Notes: generated from the sequence alone by a model not told the origin. Counted from the first letter of the stretch, positions 15,952 through 25,629 are shown. The stretch is 42,791 bases of DNA from PALSA-1004 sp947474275 (GCA_947474275.1 CANJHY010000015.1:1-42791), one strand, 5' to 3'. Made by a program: numbers and translations.

Positions 15952-17253
15952 TCAGTGCCCGGAAATCCCGGCCAGCACGCTGAAGTAATCGGGGAAGGTC
16001 TTGCGCACGCAGCCCGGGTCGTTGATACGAACGGCAACGCCGCCCAGCGCGACGAGCGAGAAGCACATGGCCATGCGATGGTCGTCGTATGTGTCTATGG
16101 TCGCCGGGGTCAGTGCCGCAGGCGGCGCAATCTTCAGCCAGTCCGCGCCCTCCTCGACTTGCGCGCCGACTTTGCGCAACTCAGTTGCGATCGCCGCGAT
16201 GCGATCCGTTTCCTTGACGCGCCAGCTGCCGATATTGCGCAGCGTGCTGGGGCCGTCCGCAAACAACGCCAGTATCGCGACCGTCATTGCGGCATCCGGG
16301 ATGTGATTGAAATCGGCGTCAATGGCGCGCAGCTTGCGCGCGGGACCACCGGTTACGGCAATCCAGTTCGCGCCCATCTCGACAACCGCCCCCATGTCGC
16401 GCAATGTTTCCACGAATCGAACGTCGCCCTGGATGCTCGCTTGCCCGACGCCCTCGACGCGCACGGTCGCACCGCCGCTCAATGCACCGATGGCGCCCGC
16501 CGCAAGAAAGTATGACGCGGCCGATGCATCGCCTTCGACGTAAATCTCGCCGGGACTTTTGAATCCCGCCGCGCCGGGAACCGTAAAAGCCGACCACCCG
16601 TCGCGCGCAACTGTCACGCCGAAGCGTTGCATCAGGTTGAGCGTGATATCGACGTAGGGCTTGGACACCAGTTCGCCGTCGACTTTAATGATCGTGCGCG
16701 CGCTGAGCAACGGCAGACTCATCAGTAAAGCAGTGAGAAACTGGCTTGATACATCGCCGCGCACCCTCACCTCGCTGCCTGCGCGCACCTTGCCCGGATG
16801 AATCGCCAGCGGTGGATAGCCCGGCGTGCCGAGATACGCGATGTCGGCGCCGAGGCTGGCTAGCGCATCGACGAGGTCCTTGATCGGGCGCTCGTGCATG
16901 CGCGCCACACCCGACAAACGGTATTCGCCGCAGCTCAGCGCCAATGCCGCCGTCAGCGGACGAAACGCGGTGCCCGCATTGCCAAGAAACAATTCGGCGT
17001 TCTTGTTCGGAAAGACACCGCTCGCGCCGCGCACGCGGACCTCATGCGCACCACCGGCTTCGCAAGCGATTCCCAGCTTGCGCAGGGCATCCAGCATATA
17101 GCGGGTGTCGTCCGAATCGAGCACGTCGTGTATGCGCGTCTCGCCGGCCGCGAGTGCTGCGAGCAACAGCGTCCGGTTGGATATGCTTTTCGAACCCGGC
17201 AGCTTGACGGTGCCGCCGACCCGCGCAATGGGTGCAAGGTCGAGATAGTCCAC
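15952..17253 (-). CDS. aroA: 3-phosphoshikimate 1-carboxyvinyltransferase (EPSP synthase)
   Basis: AroA transfers the enolpyruvyl group of PEP to shikimate 3-phosphate in the chorismate pathway. The 433-residue protein has the N-terminal LPGSKSISNRTLLLAALA with the phosphate-binding Lys and Ser, the LFLGNAGTAFRPLTAALAL PEP loop, and C-terminal RVKETDRI and DHRMAMCF. This looks like the class I enzyme. The start is GTG at 17253; there is no alternative ATG nearby that keeps the first strand. The gene follows tyrA by 31 bases. Together with tyrA, hisC and pheA upstream it makes an aromatic amino-acid block. Confidence 0.96.
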   Translation of the reverse strand: MDYLDLAPIARVGGTVKLPGSKSISNRTLLLAALAAGETRIHDVLDSDDTRYMLDALRKLGIACEAGGAHEVRVRGASGVFPNKNAELFLGNAGTAFRPLTAALALSCGEYRLSGVARMHERPIKDLVDALASLGADIAYLGTPGYPPLAIHPGKVRAGSEVRVRGDVSSQFLTALLMSLPLLSARTIIKVDGELVSKPYVDITLNLMQRFGVTVARDGWSAFTVPGAAGFKSPGEIYVEGDASAASYFLAAGAIGALSGGATVRVEGVGQASIQGDVRFVETLRDMGAVVEMGANWIAVTGGPARKLRAIDADFNHIPDAAMTVAILALFADGPSTLRNIGSWRVKETDRIAAIATELRKVGAQVEEGADWLKIAPPAALTPATIDTYDDHRMAMCFSLVALGGVAVRINDPGCVRKTFPDYFSVLAGISGH

Positions 17254-17284
17254 GCGAAATCCGGTCAGCGGTATGTAATAAACA

Positions 17285-18196
17285 TTACTTGGGCGTCAGC
17301 CATTTCGCGCGCGCGGCGCGCGCGGTCGCGAATTTCTCTTCCAGCGCAGCAGCGTCGCTGGCTTCGAGCATGCCGCGTACCTCTTCGAGATCGGAAAGGT
17401 AGCTGTCGAGCGCATTGAGCAATGCGTCGCGGTTGGCCACGCATATGTCCCGCCACATTTCGGGCGAACTGCCGGCGATGCGCGTCCAGTCGCGAAAGCC
17501 CCCGCCGGTATGCTGAAAAAGATTTTTTGCATCCGGGTAAGCCGCGATATTGCTGACCGCGGTGAACGACAGCAGATGCGGCAAATGGCTTACCAGGGCG
17601 AACATGCGGTCATGAGCGGCCGCGTCCATAGTAACGACGCGCGCGCCGGCCAGTTTCCAGGCCGCGGCCACCAGCTTGAGCGCACCCGGGGAAGTTTCCG
17701 CTACCGGCGTCAAAATCAGGTTGCGTTCCGTGAACAATTCGGGAAACGCCGCCGTCGCGCCGCTTTTTTCGGTGCCGGCTATCGGGTGCGCCGGCACAAA
17801 TCGTGGAAATGCCGCGCCCAACTGGCGCCGCGCCCGGTCGATCACATCGCGCTTGGTGCTGCCGGCATCGCTCACCACCGTGTGCGGTGCGAGGTGGGGC
17901 GCAATCTGCGCGAGCACCGCGCGGGTCTGGCCCAGCGGCACCGCCAGCAGTACGAGGTCCGCGTCCTTCACTGCGCTCGCCGCATCAGTGGCGATTTCGT
18001 CGATGACGCCCAGCCTGCGCGCTGCAAGCAGATTCGCGCGGCTTCTGCCAACGCCAACCACATGCGCGACCGCGCGGCGTTTTTTAAGCGCCAGGGCGAA
18101 CGACCCACCGATCAATCCGACGCCGAAGACGACCAGCTTACCGATCAGAGGCTTGACAGCGCGTGCGCGCGTTTTTTTTGCCGGTTTTTTTTTCAT
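17285..18196 (-). CDS. tyrA: Prephenate dehydrogenase
   Basis: TyrA oxidatively decarboxylates prephenate (or arogenate) towards tyrosine. The 303-residue protein has a very basic leader (MKKKPAKKTRARAVK), then the NAD(P) motif VVFGVGLIGGSFALAL, the SDAGSTKRDVID and PAHPIAGTEKSG active-site segments, and FRDWTRIAGSSPEMWRDI in the helical dimer domain. It is a single-domain dehydrogenase with no chorismate mutase or ACT part. Its ATG overlaps the hisC stop codon (ATGA), so translation is probably coupled. The poly-Lys start is encoded by a T-rich run on the plus strand and could be prone to slippage. Confidence 0.94.
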   Translation of the reverse strand: MKKKPAKKTRARAVKPLIGKLVVFGVGLIGGSFALALKKRRAVAHVVGVGRSRANLLAARRLGVIDEIATDAASAVKDADLVLLAVPLGQTRAVLAQIAPHLAPHTVVSDAGSTKRDVIDRARRQLGAAFPRFVPAHPIAGTEKSGATAAFPELFTERNLILTPVAETSPGALKLVAAAWKLAGARVVTMDAAAHDRMFALVSHLPHLLSFTAVSNIAAYPDAKNLFQHTGGGFRDWTRIAGSSPEMWRDICVANRDALLNALDSYLSDLEEVRGMLEASDAAALEEKFATARAARAKWLTPK

Positions 18197-19320
18197 GCCG
18201 CGAGCGACTGGCCAAGCACTTCGAGAAAGCGCGCGTTTTCCGATTCGAGACCAATGCTGACACGCAAGTAATCCGGCATGCCATAGCCTGCGATCGGACG
18301 CACGATGACGCCGCGCTTTAGCAAGCGCTGAAACACACCGGCCGCATCTTTGACTTTGAAACTGACGAAATTGCCGGACGATGGAATAAAGGCAAGGCCC
18401 AGGCGCGCCAGCCCTGCCGTAACGCTGCGCATGCCGGCCTGGTTGAGTTCGAAACTGCGGCGCACAAAGTCGTGGTCACCCAGTCCGGCTGCGGCCGCCG
18501 CAAGCGAGATGCTGTTCACGTTGAATGGCTGGCGCACGCGGTTCATGAGGTCCGCGACATCCGGATGCGCGAACGCATAGCCGACACGCAGGCCTGCCAG
18601 CCCGTAAGCCTTGGAAAAAGTGCGCGTCACGATCAGATTGGGAAATTCAGCCAGCCAGGCGACGGTGTCGGATTTCAAGGCGTCGGGTATGTACTCGTTA
18701 TAGGCTTCGTCGAGCACCACGATAACGTTCGGCGGCACTGCGCGCAGGAAAGCGTGCAACTCCGCGCCGGGGATCAGCGTGCCGGTCGGGTTATTGGGAT
18801 TCGCCAGAAAAATGATCCGCGTGCGCGGCGTGACCGCGGCGAGCATCGCCTTCAAGTCGTGCGCGAACTCGCGCGCCGGCACTTCTATGCCGGCAGCGCC
18901 TATCGCCTGCGTCACCAGCGGATAGACCGCAAACGCGTGCTGCGAGTAGACGGCATCCAGAACCGGCGTGAGGAACGCGCGCGCTGCCAGCTCCAACACG
19001 TCGTTGGAGCCGTTGCCGAGGACGATTTGCGCCATGTCGACGCCGTAACGCCGTACCAAAGCCTGCTTCAATTCGAAACCGTTGCCGTCGGGATAGCGCG
19101 CAATATCGGCGAGCGCCGCCTGCATCGCCTGCATCGCCAGCGGACTCACACCGAGCGGGTTCTCGTTGGACGCGAGCTTGATGATGCTGTCGGGATCGAG
19201 ATTCAATTCACGCGCGAGTTCCGTGATCGGCTTGCCCGGCTGGTACGGCGCGATCGAACGTATATAGGCGGGTGCGAGGTCACAGATGTCGGGAGCGCTA
19301 TTGATGGCAGAGGTTTTCAT
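18193..19320 (-). CDS. hisC: Histidinol-phosphate/aromatic aminotransferase
   Basis: A class I/II PLP aminotransferase of 375 residues in the HisC group. It has KLASNENPLGVSPLA at the N-terminus, DEAYNEY, and the PLP lysine in TRTFSKAYGLAGLRVGY. HisC-type enzymes act on histidinol phosphate, and copies placed between pheA and tyrA are usually taken as aromatic aminotransferases acting on phenylpyruvate or prephenate; the location here supports that reading. Start at the ATG 19320 (MKTSAINSAPDICDLAP) is preferred; a GTG at 19353 would add eleven residues without family similarity. The stop overlaps tyrA. Confidence 0.93.
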   Translation of the reverse strand: MKTSAINSAPDICDLAPAYIRSIAPYQPGKPITELARELNLDPDSIIKLASNENPLGVSPLAMQAMQAALADIARYPDGNGFELKQALVRRYGVDMAQIVLGNGSNDVLELAARAFLTPVLDAVYSQHAFAVYPLVTQAIGAAGIEVPAREFAHDLKAMLAAVTPRTRIIFLANPNNPTGTLIPGAELHAFLRAVPPNVIVVLDEAYNEYIPDALKSDTVAWLAEFPNLIVTRTFSKAYGLAGLRVGYAFAHPDVADLMNRVRQPFNVNSISLAAAAAGLGDHDFVRRSFELNQAGMRSVTAGLARLGLAFIPSSGNFVSFKVKDAAGVFQRLLKRGVIVRPIAGYGMPDYLRVSIGLESENARFLEVLGQSLAA

Positions 19321-19402
19321 TTGAGTTTGGGTAATTGGTATCGGGCCCGGCACGCGCGGCGACTCACGTCGCTGCCAGCCGCGCGTTCAGGAACTGGCGC
19401 AC

Positions 19403-20467
19403 TTAAACCATGCCCACCGGGTAGGAGCCGAGATTTTTCAGAAATGCGGCCTTCTCGCAGAGTTCGGCGAGCGCCTGCGCGACGTTGCTGTCCTGCTGAT
19501 GACCTTCTATGTCGACGTAAAAGAGATACTCCCAGCGCCCTGTCCGTGCGGGCCGCGACTCCAGCCGCGTCATGCTGACACCATGCTGCGCGAGCGGCGT
19601 CAGCAATGCATGGATGGCGCCGGGCAGGTTGCGCGTCGACATCACCAGCGAAGTCTTGTCTTTGCCCGACGGGCCCGCATCGTGCGCGGCAATCACCACG
19701 AAGCGCGTCGTGTTTTGCGGTTCGTCCTCGATGTTGCCGGCGATAACTTTCAAACCGTAAACCGCGGCCGCCGTGCGGCTCGCGATGGCCGCCGCTGCGG
19801 CATCTTTCGATGCCATGCGCGCGGCCTCCGCATTGCTGACCACCGGCACGCGTTTGGCCCTGGCATAGTGCTGATTGAGCCATTCATGACATTGCGCGAG
19901 ACTCTGGCTGTGCGAAAGTACTTTCTTCACGCCAGCGGCCTTGCCGCTTTTGCTCATCAGGCATTGGTGTACCGGCAGCAGAACTTCGCCGCAGATCCTG
20001 AGCGAAGACGCGAACAAGAGATCGTGCGTGCGGCTGATGCTGCCTTCGGTCGAGTTTTCGATCGGCACCACGCCGTAGAGCACGGCGCCGGCCTCGACCT
20101 GGCGGAACACATCGTCGATGGACGCGCAGGGCTGCAACAGTGCCTGGCTGCCGAATTGTTTGATCGCGGCCTCTTCGCTGAACGTCCCCTGCGGACCGAG
20201 AAACGCGACGGATATGCCGTCTTCCAGCGCGCGGCAGGCTGACATGACTTCCGTATAGAGATGCGCCAGCGCCGGTGCCGGCAGCGGCCCCGGGTTGCGC
20301 GCGGTCACACGCCGCAACACCTGGGCTTCGCGCTCGGGACGGTACTTGGCGCCGCTCTTGGCGTGGCCTATGGCCTGCGCCTGCGCCGCGCGCTCGCTCA
20401 GGAGATCGACAATGCGATCGTCGATCGCATCGATGCGGGCGCGTATTTTTTTAAGCTCGTCGCTCAC
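19403..20467 (-). CDS. pheA: Bifunctional chorismate mutase/prephenate dehydratase
   Basis: PheA turns chorismate into prephenate and then phenylpyruvate. The 354-residue protein has three parts: an AroQ chorismate mutase helix bundle (LKKIRARIDAIDDRIVDLLSER, residues 5-26, and REAQVLRRV), a prephenate dehydratase domain (FLGPQGTFSEEAA; PIENSTEGSI), and a C-terminal ACT domain carrying the phenylalanine-binding ESRP motif (TRLESRPARTGRWEY). The full set suggests feedback inhibition by phenylalanine. The start codon is GTG at 20467 by the reading GTGAGCGACGAG. The gene is 94 bases downstream of serA and 82 bases upstream of hisC, so it may have its own promoter. Confidence 0.95.
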   Translation of the reverse strand: MSDELKKIRARIDAIDDRIVDLLSERAAQAQAIGHAKSGAKYRPEREAQVLRRVTARNPGPLPAPALAHLYTEVMSACRALEDGISVAFLGPQGTFSEEAAIKQFGSQALLQPCASIDDVFRQVEAGAVLYGVVPIENSTEGSISRTHDLLFASSLRICGEVLLPVHQCLMSKSGKAAGVKKVLSHSQSLAQCHEWLNQHYARAKRVPVVSNAEAARMASKDAAAAAIASRTAAAVYGLKVIAGNIEDEPQNTTRFVVIAAHDAGPSGKDKTSLVMSTRNLPGAIHALLTPLAQHGVSMTRLESRPARTGRWEYLFYVDIEGHQQDSNVAQALAELCEKAAFLKNLGSYPVGMV

Positions 20468-20561
20468 TCAAGACCCCTTGATCCGTATAAAACGCAGACA
20501 GGCTCCGATATTAAATCAATCAGCTTCCGTCCGGCTATCCGCGTCAAACGGCGGTTGCTGG

Positions 20562-21740
20562 TCACCCTGCCACGGACGGCAAATAGCGCACCGCCAGCAC
20601 GCCCTTGGTGGCAGCGATTTTTTCAACCACCTGCGCCGGCACCGCGCTGTCGACATCGACCAGCGTGTAAGCCATCTCGCCCTTGGATTTGTTCAGCATG
20701 TTGTGGATATTGAGCCCGGCGTCCGCCATTGCGGTAGAAATCTGGCCCAGCATGTTGGGCACGTTCGAATTCGCGATGCCCACCCGGAACTGCGCCTCCC
20801 GCGCCATCACGACGTCGGGGAAATTGACCGCGTTCTGAATGTTGCCGTGCTCAAGATAATCGCGCAGCTGGTCGACCACCATGATCGCGCAATTGTCTTC
20901 CGCTTCGCGGGTGGAAGCGCCGAGATGCGGCAGCGCAATCACGCCGGACTTGCCGACCAGCGCCTGCGCCGGGAAATCGCAAACATAGCACTTGAGTTTT
21001 TTTGCTGCCAGCCCCGCCAGTACCGCGCCATTGTCAACGATACCGTCGCGCGAAAAATTCAGCAGGATCGCGTCGCTGCGCATCAGCGCGAGGCGCTCGG
21101 CGTTGATCAGGTTTTTCGTTGCCTCGATGTAGGGGACGTGCAAAGTCACGAAGTCTGCAGCTTTCAGCACTTCCTCGACAGAATTCGCTTTCCTGACCTG
21201 TGCCGGCAGACTCCACGCCGCATCTACCGTGATATGCGGGTCGTAACCGAGCACATTCATGCCGAGCTTGATCGCCGCATCCGCCACCAGGCTGCCGATC
21301 TTGCCGAGCCCGATCACACCCAAAGTTTGTTTCGGCAGTTCGACGCCGGCGAAGTTTTTCTTGCCGTCCTCGACCAATTTGTTAAGCGTCTCGTCGTCGC
21401 CCTTGAGTCCGTCGACAAAGCGGACGGCCGGCACCAGGTTGCGCGCCGCGATCAGCATGCCGGCAATCACCAGTTCCTTGACTGCGTTGGCGTTGGCGCC
21501 GGGCGCGTTGAACACCGGCACGCCGCGCGCACTCATCGCCTTGACCGGAATATTGTTGGTGCCGGCGCCGGCGCGCGCGATGGCCTGCACGCGCGGCGCG
21601 ATGCCGAACGCATGCATGTCCTGCGAGCGCACCAGGATCGCATCCGGGTCGGCGACCTTGCCACCCACCTCATAACGGCCCGCGGGAAAGCGCTCGAGGC
21701 CGATTTTCGCGATGTTGTTGATGGTCAGTACGCGAAACAT
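20562..21740 (-). CDS. serA: D-3-phosphoglycerate dehydrogenase
   Basis: SerA oxidises 3-phosphoglycerate with NAD, the first step of serine synthesis. The protein of 392 residues has the 2-hydroxyacid dehydrogenase fold: GAGTNNIPVKAMSARGVPVFN, in pieces, near the N-terminus; the NAD motif LGVIGLGKIGSLVADA; the catalytic Arg in NFSRDGIVDNGAV; and the catalytic His in ALPHLGAST. A C-terminal ACT domain (PNMLGQISTAMADAGLNI) suggests serine feedback. ATG at 21740 (MFRVLTINN) matches the usual family start; ATG at 21761 overlaps the end of serC and is the alternative. serC lies directly upstream, giving two consecutive steps of one pathway. Confidence 0.93.
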   Translation of the reverse strand: MFRVLTINNIAKIGLERFPAGRYEVGGKVADPDAILVRSQDMHAFGIAPRVQAIARAGAGTNNIPVKAMSARGVPVFNAPGANANAVKELVIAGMLIAARNLVPAVRFVDGLKGDDETLNKLVEDGKKNFAGVELPKQTLGVIGLGKIGSLVADAAIKLGMNVLGYDPHITVDAAWSLPAQVRKANSVEEVLKAADFVTLHVPYIEATKNLINAERLALMRSDAILLNFSRDGIVDNGAVLAGLAAKKLKCYVCDFPAQALVGKSGVIALPHLGASTREAEDNCAIMVVDQLRDYLEHGNIQNAVNFPDVVMAREAQFRVGIANSNVPNMLGQISTAMADAGLNIHNMLNKSKGEMAYTLVDVDSAVPAQVVEKIAATKGVLAVRYLPSVAG

Positions 21741-21753
21741 TGCCGCCATCGCA

Positions 21754-22836
21754 TCAACCATTCTTCGCCTGGAATTCGTGCATGAAATCGACCAGCGCCT
21801 TGACGCCCTCGATCGGCATCGCGTTGTAGATCGACGCGCGCATGCCGCCGACCGCGCGGTGGCCTTTGAGCTCCTCCATGCCGCGCTGCTTCGCCTGTTT
21901 CAGGAATTCGTCGTTAAGCTGCTCGTTGCGCAGCCTGAACGGCACGTTCATCAGCGAGCGGTCGTCTTTTTCCACCGGCGAGTAATAAAACTCGGTCTGG
22001 TCGAGGTAATCGTACAGCACGCTCGCCTTCGCCTGATTCATCTGCGCGATTTTCGGCAGTCCGCCCAGTTGCTTCAGCCACTGGAACACGAGCCCGGCAA
22101 TGTATATGCCGTAAGTCGCCGGCGTATTGAGCATGGAATCCGCTTCCGCCTGCGCCTTGTAATCGAGGACCGTCGGCGTGACCGGCAAAGTCTGGCCGAT
22201 GAGGTCGTCGCGCACGATCACGATGGTGAGCCCCGCGGGTCCGATGTTTTTCTGCGCGCCGGCGTAAATCAGCCCGTATTTCGCAACGTCGACCGGGCGC
22301 GACAGGATGTGCGACGACATGTCGGCTACCAGCGGCACGTTGCCGGTGTCCGGCACCCAGTTGAATTCGACGCCGCCGATGGTTTCATTGGTGCAGACGT
22401 GCACGTACGCGGCATCGGGATCCAGTTTCCATGTCGCCTGTTTCGGCGCGTACGTAAAGTTCTTGTCTTCGGAACTCGCCGCGACATTGACGGCGCCGTA
22501 GCGCCTGGCTTCCTTGATGGCCTTCTTCGACCATTCACCGGTGTTGACGTAGTCAGCGCTTTTTTTGCCGCGCAGCAGATTCATCGGTATGGCCGCGAAC
22601 TGCAGCGTCGCGCCGCCCTGCAGGAAAAGCACCTTGTAGTTGGCCGGTATGCCAAGCAACTCGCGCAAATCGGCTTCGGCCGCCGCCGCGATGCCGATGA
22701 ATTCCTTGCCACGATGGCTCATCTCCATCACGGAGGTGCCGCAGCCATGCCAGTCGAGCATCTCGCGGCTGGCCTGCTCAAGTACCGGCACCGGCAATAT
22801 CGCCGGACCGGCGGCAAAATTATGGATACGCGACAT
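21754..22836 (-). CDS. serC: Phosphoserine aminotransferase
   Basis: SerC converts 3-phosphohydroxypyruvate and glutamate to phosphoserine, and also serves pyridoxine synthesis. The 360-residue class V aminotransferase starts MSRIHNFAAGPAILPVPVLE, a SerC hallmark, and has LQGGATLQFAAIPMN, the ADMSSHILSRPVDVAKYGLIYAGAQKN region with the PLP Lys near its end, and a C-terminal VGGMRASIYNAMP. GAGG precedes the ATG. The gene follows gyrA by 47 bases and is followed at once by serA; gyrA-serC is a common order in proteobacteria. Confidence 0.96.
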   Translation of the reverse strand: MSRIHNFAAGPAILPVPVLEQASREMLDWHGCGTSVMEMSHRGKEFIGIAAAAEADLRELLGIPANYKVLFLQGGATLQFAAIPMNLLRGKKSADYVNTGEWSKKAIKEARRYGAVNVAASSEDKNFTYAPKQATWKLDPDAAYVHVCTNETIGGVEFNWVPDTGNVPLVADMSSHILSRPVDVAKYGLIYAGAQKNIGPAGLTIVIVRDDLIGQTLPVTPTVLDYKAQAEADSMLNTPATYGIYIAGLVFQWLKQLGGLPKIAQMNQAKASVLYDYLDQTEFYYSPVEKDDRSLMNVPFRLRNEQLNDEFLKQAKQRGMEELKGHRAVGGMRASIYNAMPIEGVKALVDFMHEFQAKNG

Positions 22837-22883
22837 CTGGGTAAAACCTCGTGTGGGGTAAAAGATCGGACGCGATGGGCAGC

Positions 22884-25481
22884 TCAGACTTGCGGGTCAG
22901 GCGTCCCCGGGACTTCTTCACGCACTTCGCTCCCGCCGTTTTCCTCGTCGTCCCGCTCGAGTATTTTCTCGAGGCCGGCCAGCTTCTCGCCTTCGCCGAG
23001 GTTGATCAGGCGCACACCCTGGGTTGCGCGCCCCATGTCGCGGATCTCCGAAATGCGGGTGCGTATCAGCACGCCGCCGGTCGTGATCAGCATGATCTCG
23101 TCATCGTCGCCGACGATCTGGGCGGCGACCAGCTTGCCGTTGCGCTCCGAAGCCGCGATGGCGATCATGCCCTGCGTCCCACGACCATGTTTCGTGTAGT
23201 CGCTGATCGGCGTGCGCTTGCCGTAGCCGTGCTCGGTAGCAGTCAACACAGATACGTTTTCGTTATCGGCGGTCAGCAGCGATATGACATGCCCGCCCTC
23301 GATCAGCCGCATGCCGCGCACGCCGCCGGCGTTTCTGCCCATACCGCGCACTTCGTCCTCCGCAAAACGCACGGCCTTGCCAGTGTCCGAGAACAGCATG
23401 ACATCCTGCTTGCCGTCGGTCAGCGCGACGCCGATCAGGTAATCGCCGTCATCGAGTTTGACTGCGATGATGCCTGACGGCCGCGGCCGCGAAAATTCCG
23501 ACAGCGCCGTTTTCTTGACCGTGCCGTTGGCGGTCGCCATGAAGACGAAGTGCCCGTCGTCGAATTCCTTGACCGGCAGCACGGCGGTGATTTTCTCGTG
23601 ATCGAGCAAAGGCACCAGGTTGACGATCGGCTTGCCGCGGCTGTTGCGGCTGCCCTGCGGCACGCTGTAGACCTTCAGCCAGTAGACACGCCCGCGATTG
23701 GAGAAGCAAAGAATGTAGTCGTGCGTATTGGCGATGAACAGCTTCTCGACGAAATCATCGTCCTTGGTCGTCGTCGCCTGCTTGCCGCGGCCGCCGCGCT
23801 TTTGCGCGCGGTAATCGGCCACCGGCTGCGACTTCATATAGCCGCCATGCGACAACGTCACCACGACTTCTTCCGGCACGATCAGGTCTTCCATCGAAAT
23901 GTCCTGCGTGTTCTCGACGATTTCGCTGCGGCGCTCGTCGCCGTACTGCTCCTTGATCTCGTCCAGCTCGCCGCTGATGATGGCCGTGATGCGCGCCGGC
24001 TTGGCCAGGATGTCGAGCAGGTCGACGATCTTCTCCATCACTTCCTTGTACTCGGCGACGATCTTGTCCTGCTCGAGCCCGGTCAGGCGCTGCAATTGCA
24101 TCTCGAGGATGCGCTGGGTCTGCGCTTCCGACAGCCGGTAGCCGTCTTTCTGGAATCCGAAGTCTGGCGCCAGACCATCCGGACGCGCCGACGTAGGATC
24201 GACCCGCGAGAGCATCTCCTCAACGAGCTTCGAGCGCCACAGCCGGCCCATCAACTGCTCTTTGGCTTCGGCCGGCGTCTTCGCCGCCTTGATCAGCGCA
24301 ATCACGTCGTCCACGTTGGACAGCGCGACCGCCAGGCCTTCGAGGATATGGCCGCGTTCACGCGCCTTCTTCAACTCGAATATGGTGCGCCGCGTGACGA
24401 CCTCGCGCCGGTGGCGCAGGAAGGCATCGAGCATCTGGCGCAGATTCAAGAGGCGCGGCTGGCCGTCTACCAGCGCCACCATGTTGACGCCGAAGCTGTC
24501 CTGCATCTGCGTCAGCGTGTACAGGTTATTGAGCACGATCTCCGCGACTTCGCCGCGTTTCAATTCGATGACCGCGCGCATGCCGGACTTGTCGGATTCG
24601 TCGCGGATCTCGGCAATGCCTTCGAGCCGCTTGTCGCGCACCAGTTCGCCGACCTTGATCAGCAGGTTCGCTTTATTTACTTGATACGGCAGCTCGTCGA
24701 TGACGATGGCCTGGCGGTTGCCCTTCTCCATGTCCTCGATGTGGGCGCGCGCGCGTATCACCACGCGGCCGCGGCCGGTGCGCAATGCATCCTTCACGCC
24801 CGACGTGCCATAGATGATGCCGCGCGTCGGGAAATCCGGCGCCGGCACGATCTTGATCAGGTCTTCAATGGTGATATCGGGATCTTTCAGCAGCGCGTGG
24901 CACGCATCGACCACTTCGGAGAGGTTATGCGGCGGAATATTGGTCGCCATCCCCACCGCGATGCCCGACGAGCCGTTGATGAGAAGATTGGGAATCTTCG
25001 ACGGCATGATCAGCGGCTCGTGTTCGGAGCCGTCGTAATTGGGGCCGAAATCGACGGTTTCCTTGTCGAGGTCCCCGAGCAATTCACTGGCAATGCGCGC
25101 CATGCGAATTTCGGTGTAACGCATGGCCGCCGCGTTGTCGCCGTCGACCGAACCAAAGTTGCCCTGGCCGTCGATCAACGGATAGCGCAGCGAAAAATCC
25201 TGCGCCATGCGCACGATGGTGTCATAGACCGCGGTGTCGCCGTGAGGATGGTATTTGCCGATCACGTCGCCAACGATACGCGCCGACTTCTTGTACGCGC
25301 GGTTCCATTCGTTGGAAAGCTCGTGCATGGCAAACAGCACGCGCCGGTGCACGGGCTTCAAACCGTCCCTCACATCAGGCAGCGCGCGGCCGACGATTAC
25401 GCTCATCGCGTAATCGAGATAGGAGCGCCGCATTTCTTCTTCAAGGCTTACGGGGATGGTTTCTTTGGCGAATTGGTCCAT
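22884..25481 (-). CDS. gyrA: DNA gyrase subunit A
   Basis: GyrA is the breakage-reunion subunit of gyrase. The 865-residue protein starts MDQFAKETIPVSLEEEMRRS. The winged-helix region has KYHPHGDTAVYDTIVRMAQDF, given here in key parts: HPHGDTAVYD with Thr at the position of E. coli Ser83 and Asp at the position of Asp87. The catalytic tyrosine is in AAAMRYTEIRM. The C-terminal DNA-wrapping domain has the GyrA box QKRGGRGK. The C-terminal tail is acidic (EKILERDDEENGG). Length is typical. A possible attenuator lies in its leader (25510-25539). Confidence 0.97.
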   Translation of the reverse strand: MDQFAKETIPVSLEEEMRRSYLDYAMSVIVGRALPDVRDGLKPVHRRVLFAMHELSNEWNRAYKKSARIVGDVIGKYHPHGDTAVYDTIVRMAQDFSLRYPLIDGQGNFGSVDGDNAAAMRYTEIRMARIASELLGDLDKETVDFGPNYDGSEHEPLIMPSKIPNLLINGSSGIAVGMATNIPPHNLSEVVDACHALLKDPDITIEDLIKIVPAPDFPTRGIIYGTSGVKDALRTGRGRVVIRARAHIEDMEKGNRQAIVIDELPYQVNKANLLIKVGELVRDKRLEGIAEIRDESDKSGMRAVIELKRGEVAEIVLNNLYTLTQMQDSFGVNMVALVDGQPRLLNLRQMLDAFLRHRREVVTRRTIFELKKARERGHILEGLAVALSNVDDVIALIKAAKTPAEAKEQLMGRLWRSKLVEEMLSRVDPTSARPDGLAPDFGFQKDGYRLSEAQTQRILEMQLQRLTGLEQDKIVAEYKEVMEKIVDLLDILAKPARITAIISGELDEIKEQYGDERRSEIVENTQDISMEDLIVPEEVVVTLSHGGYMKSQPVADYRAQKRGGRGKQATTTKDDDFVEKLFIANTHDYILCFSNRGRVYWLKVYSVPQGSRNSRGKPIVNLVPLLDHEKITAVLPVKEFDDGHFVFMATANGTVKKTALSEFSRPRPSGIIAVKLDDGDYLIGVALTDGKQDVMLFSDTGKAVRFAEDEVRGMGRNAGGVRGMRLIEGGHVISLLTADNENVSVLTATEHGYGKRTPISDYTKHGRGTQGMIAIAASERNGKLVAAQIVGDDDEIMLITTGGVLIRTRISEIRDMGRATQGVRLINLGEGEKLAGLEKILERDDEENGGSEVREEVPGTPDPQV

Positions 25482-25509
25482 GCAAACTCAGGTGAAATAA
25501 GTGCAGAAA

Positions 25510-25539
25510 AACGGCTTTTACAGCCGTTGCATAAAGCCG
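25510..25539 (-). promoter_or_regulatory. gyrA: Possible attenuator in the gyrA leader: two exclusive hairpins
   Basis: On the minus strand AACGGCT (25528-25522) pairs with AGCCGTT (25516-25510) across a 5-base loop and runs into a TTTTT stretch, which resembles a weak intrinsic terminator 29 bases upstream of gyrA. The segment CGGCTTT (25539-25533) can instead pair with AAAGCCG (25518-25512), which would break the first hairpin. Two mutually exclusive stems, one terminator-like, are the layout of an attenuator. There is no direct proof of function. Confidence 0.4.
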
Positions 25540-25629
25540 TGAATTCTAGCACGCGGGCACTCCCGCAGTCACCGTTAATGTGAGCGAAAAAAGCTCCATG
25601 CGGACGGCATTAAAGCGGCCGACTGAAGC

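Noticed and set aside
23550..25583. A 677-codon open frame on the plus strand opposite gyrA
   Set aside because: It is a shadow of GC-rich gyrA: composition is rich in Arg, His, Asp and Leu, no family is recognised, and the opposite frame is unmistakably GyrA.
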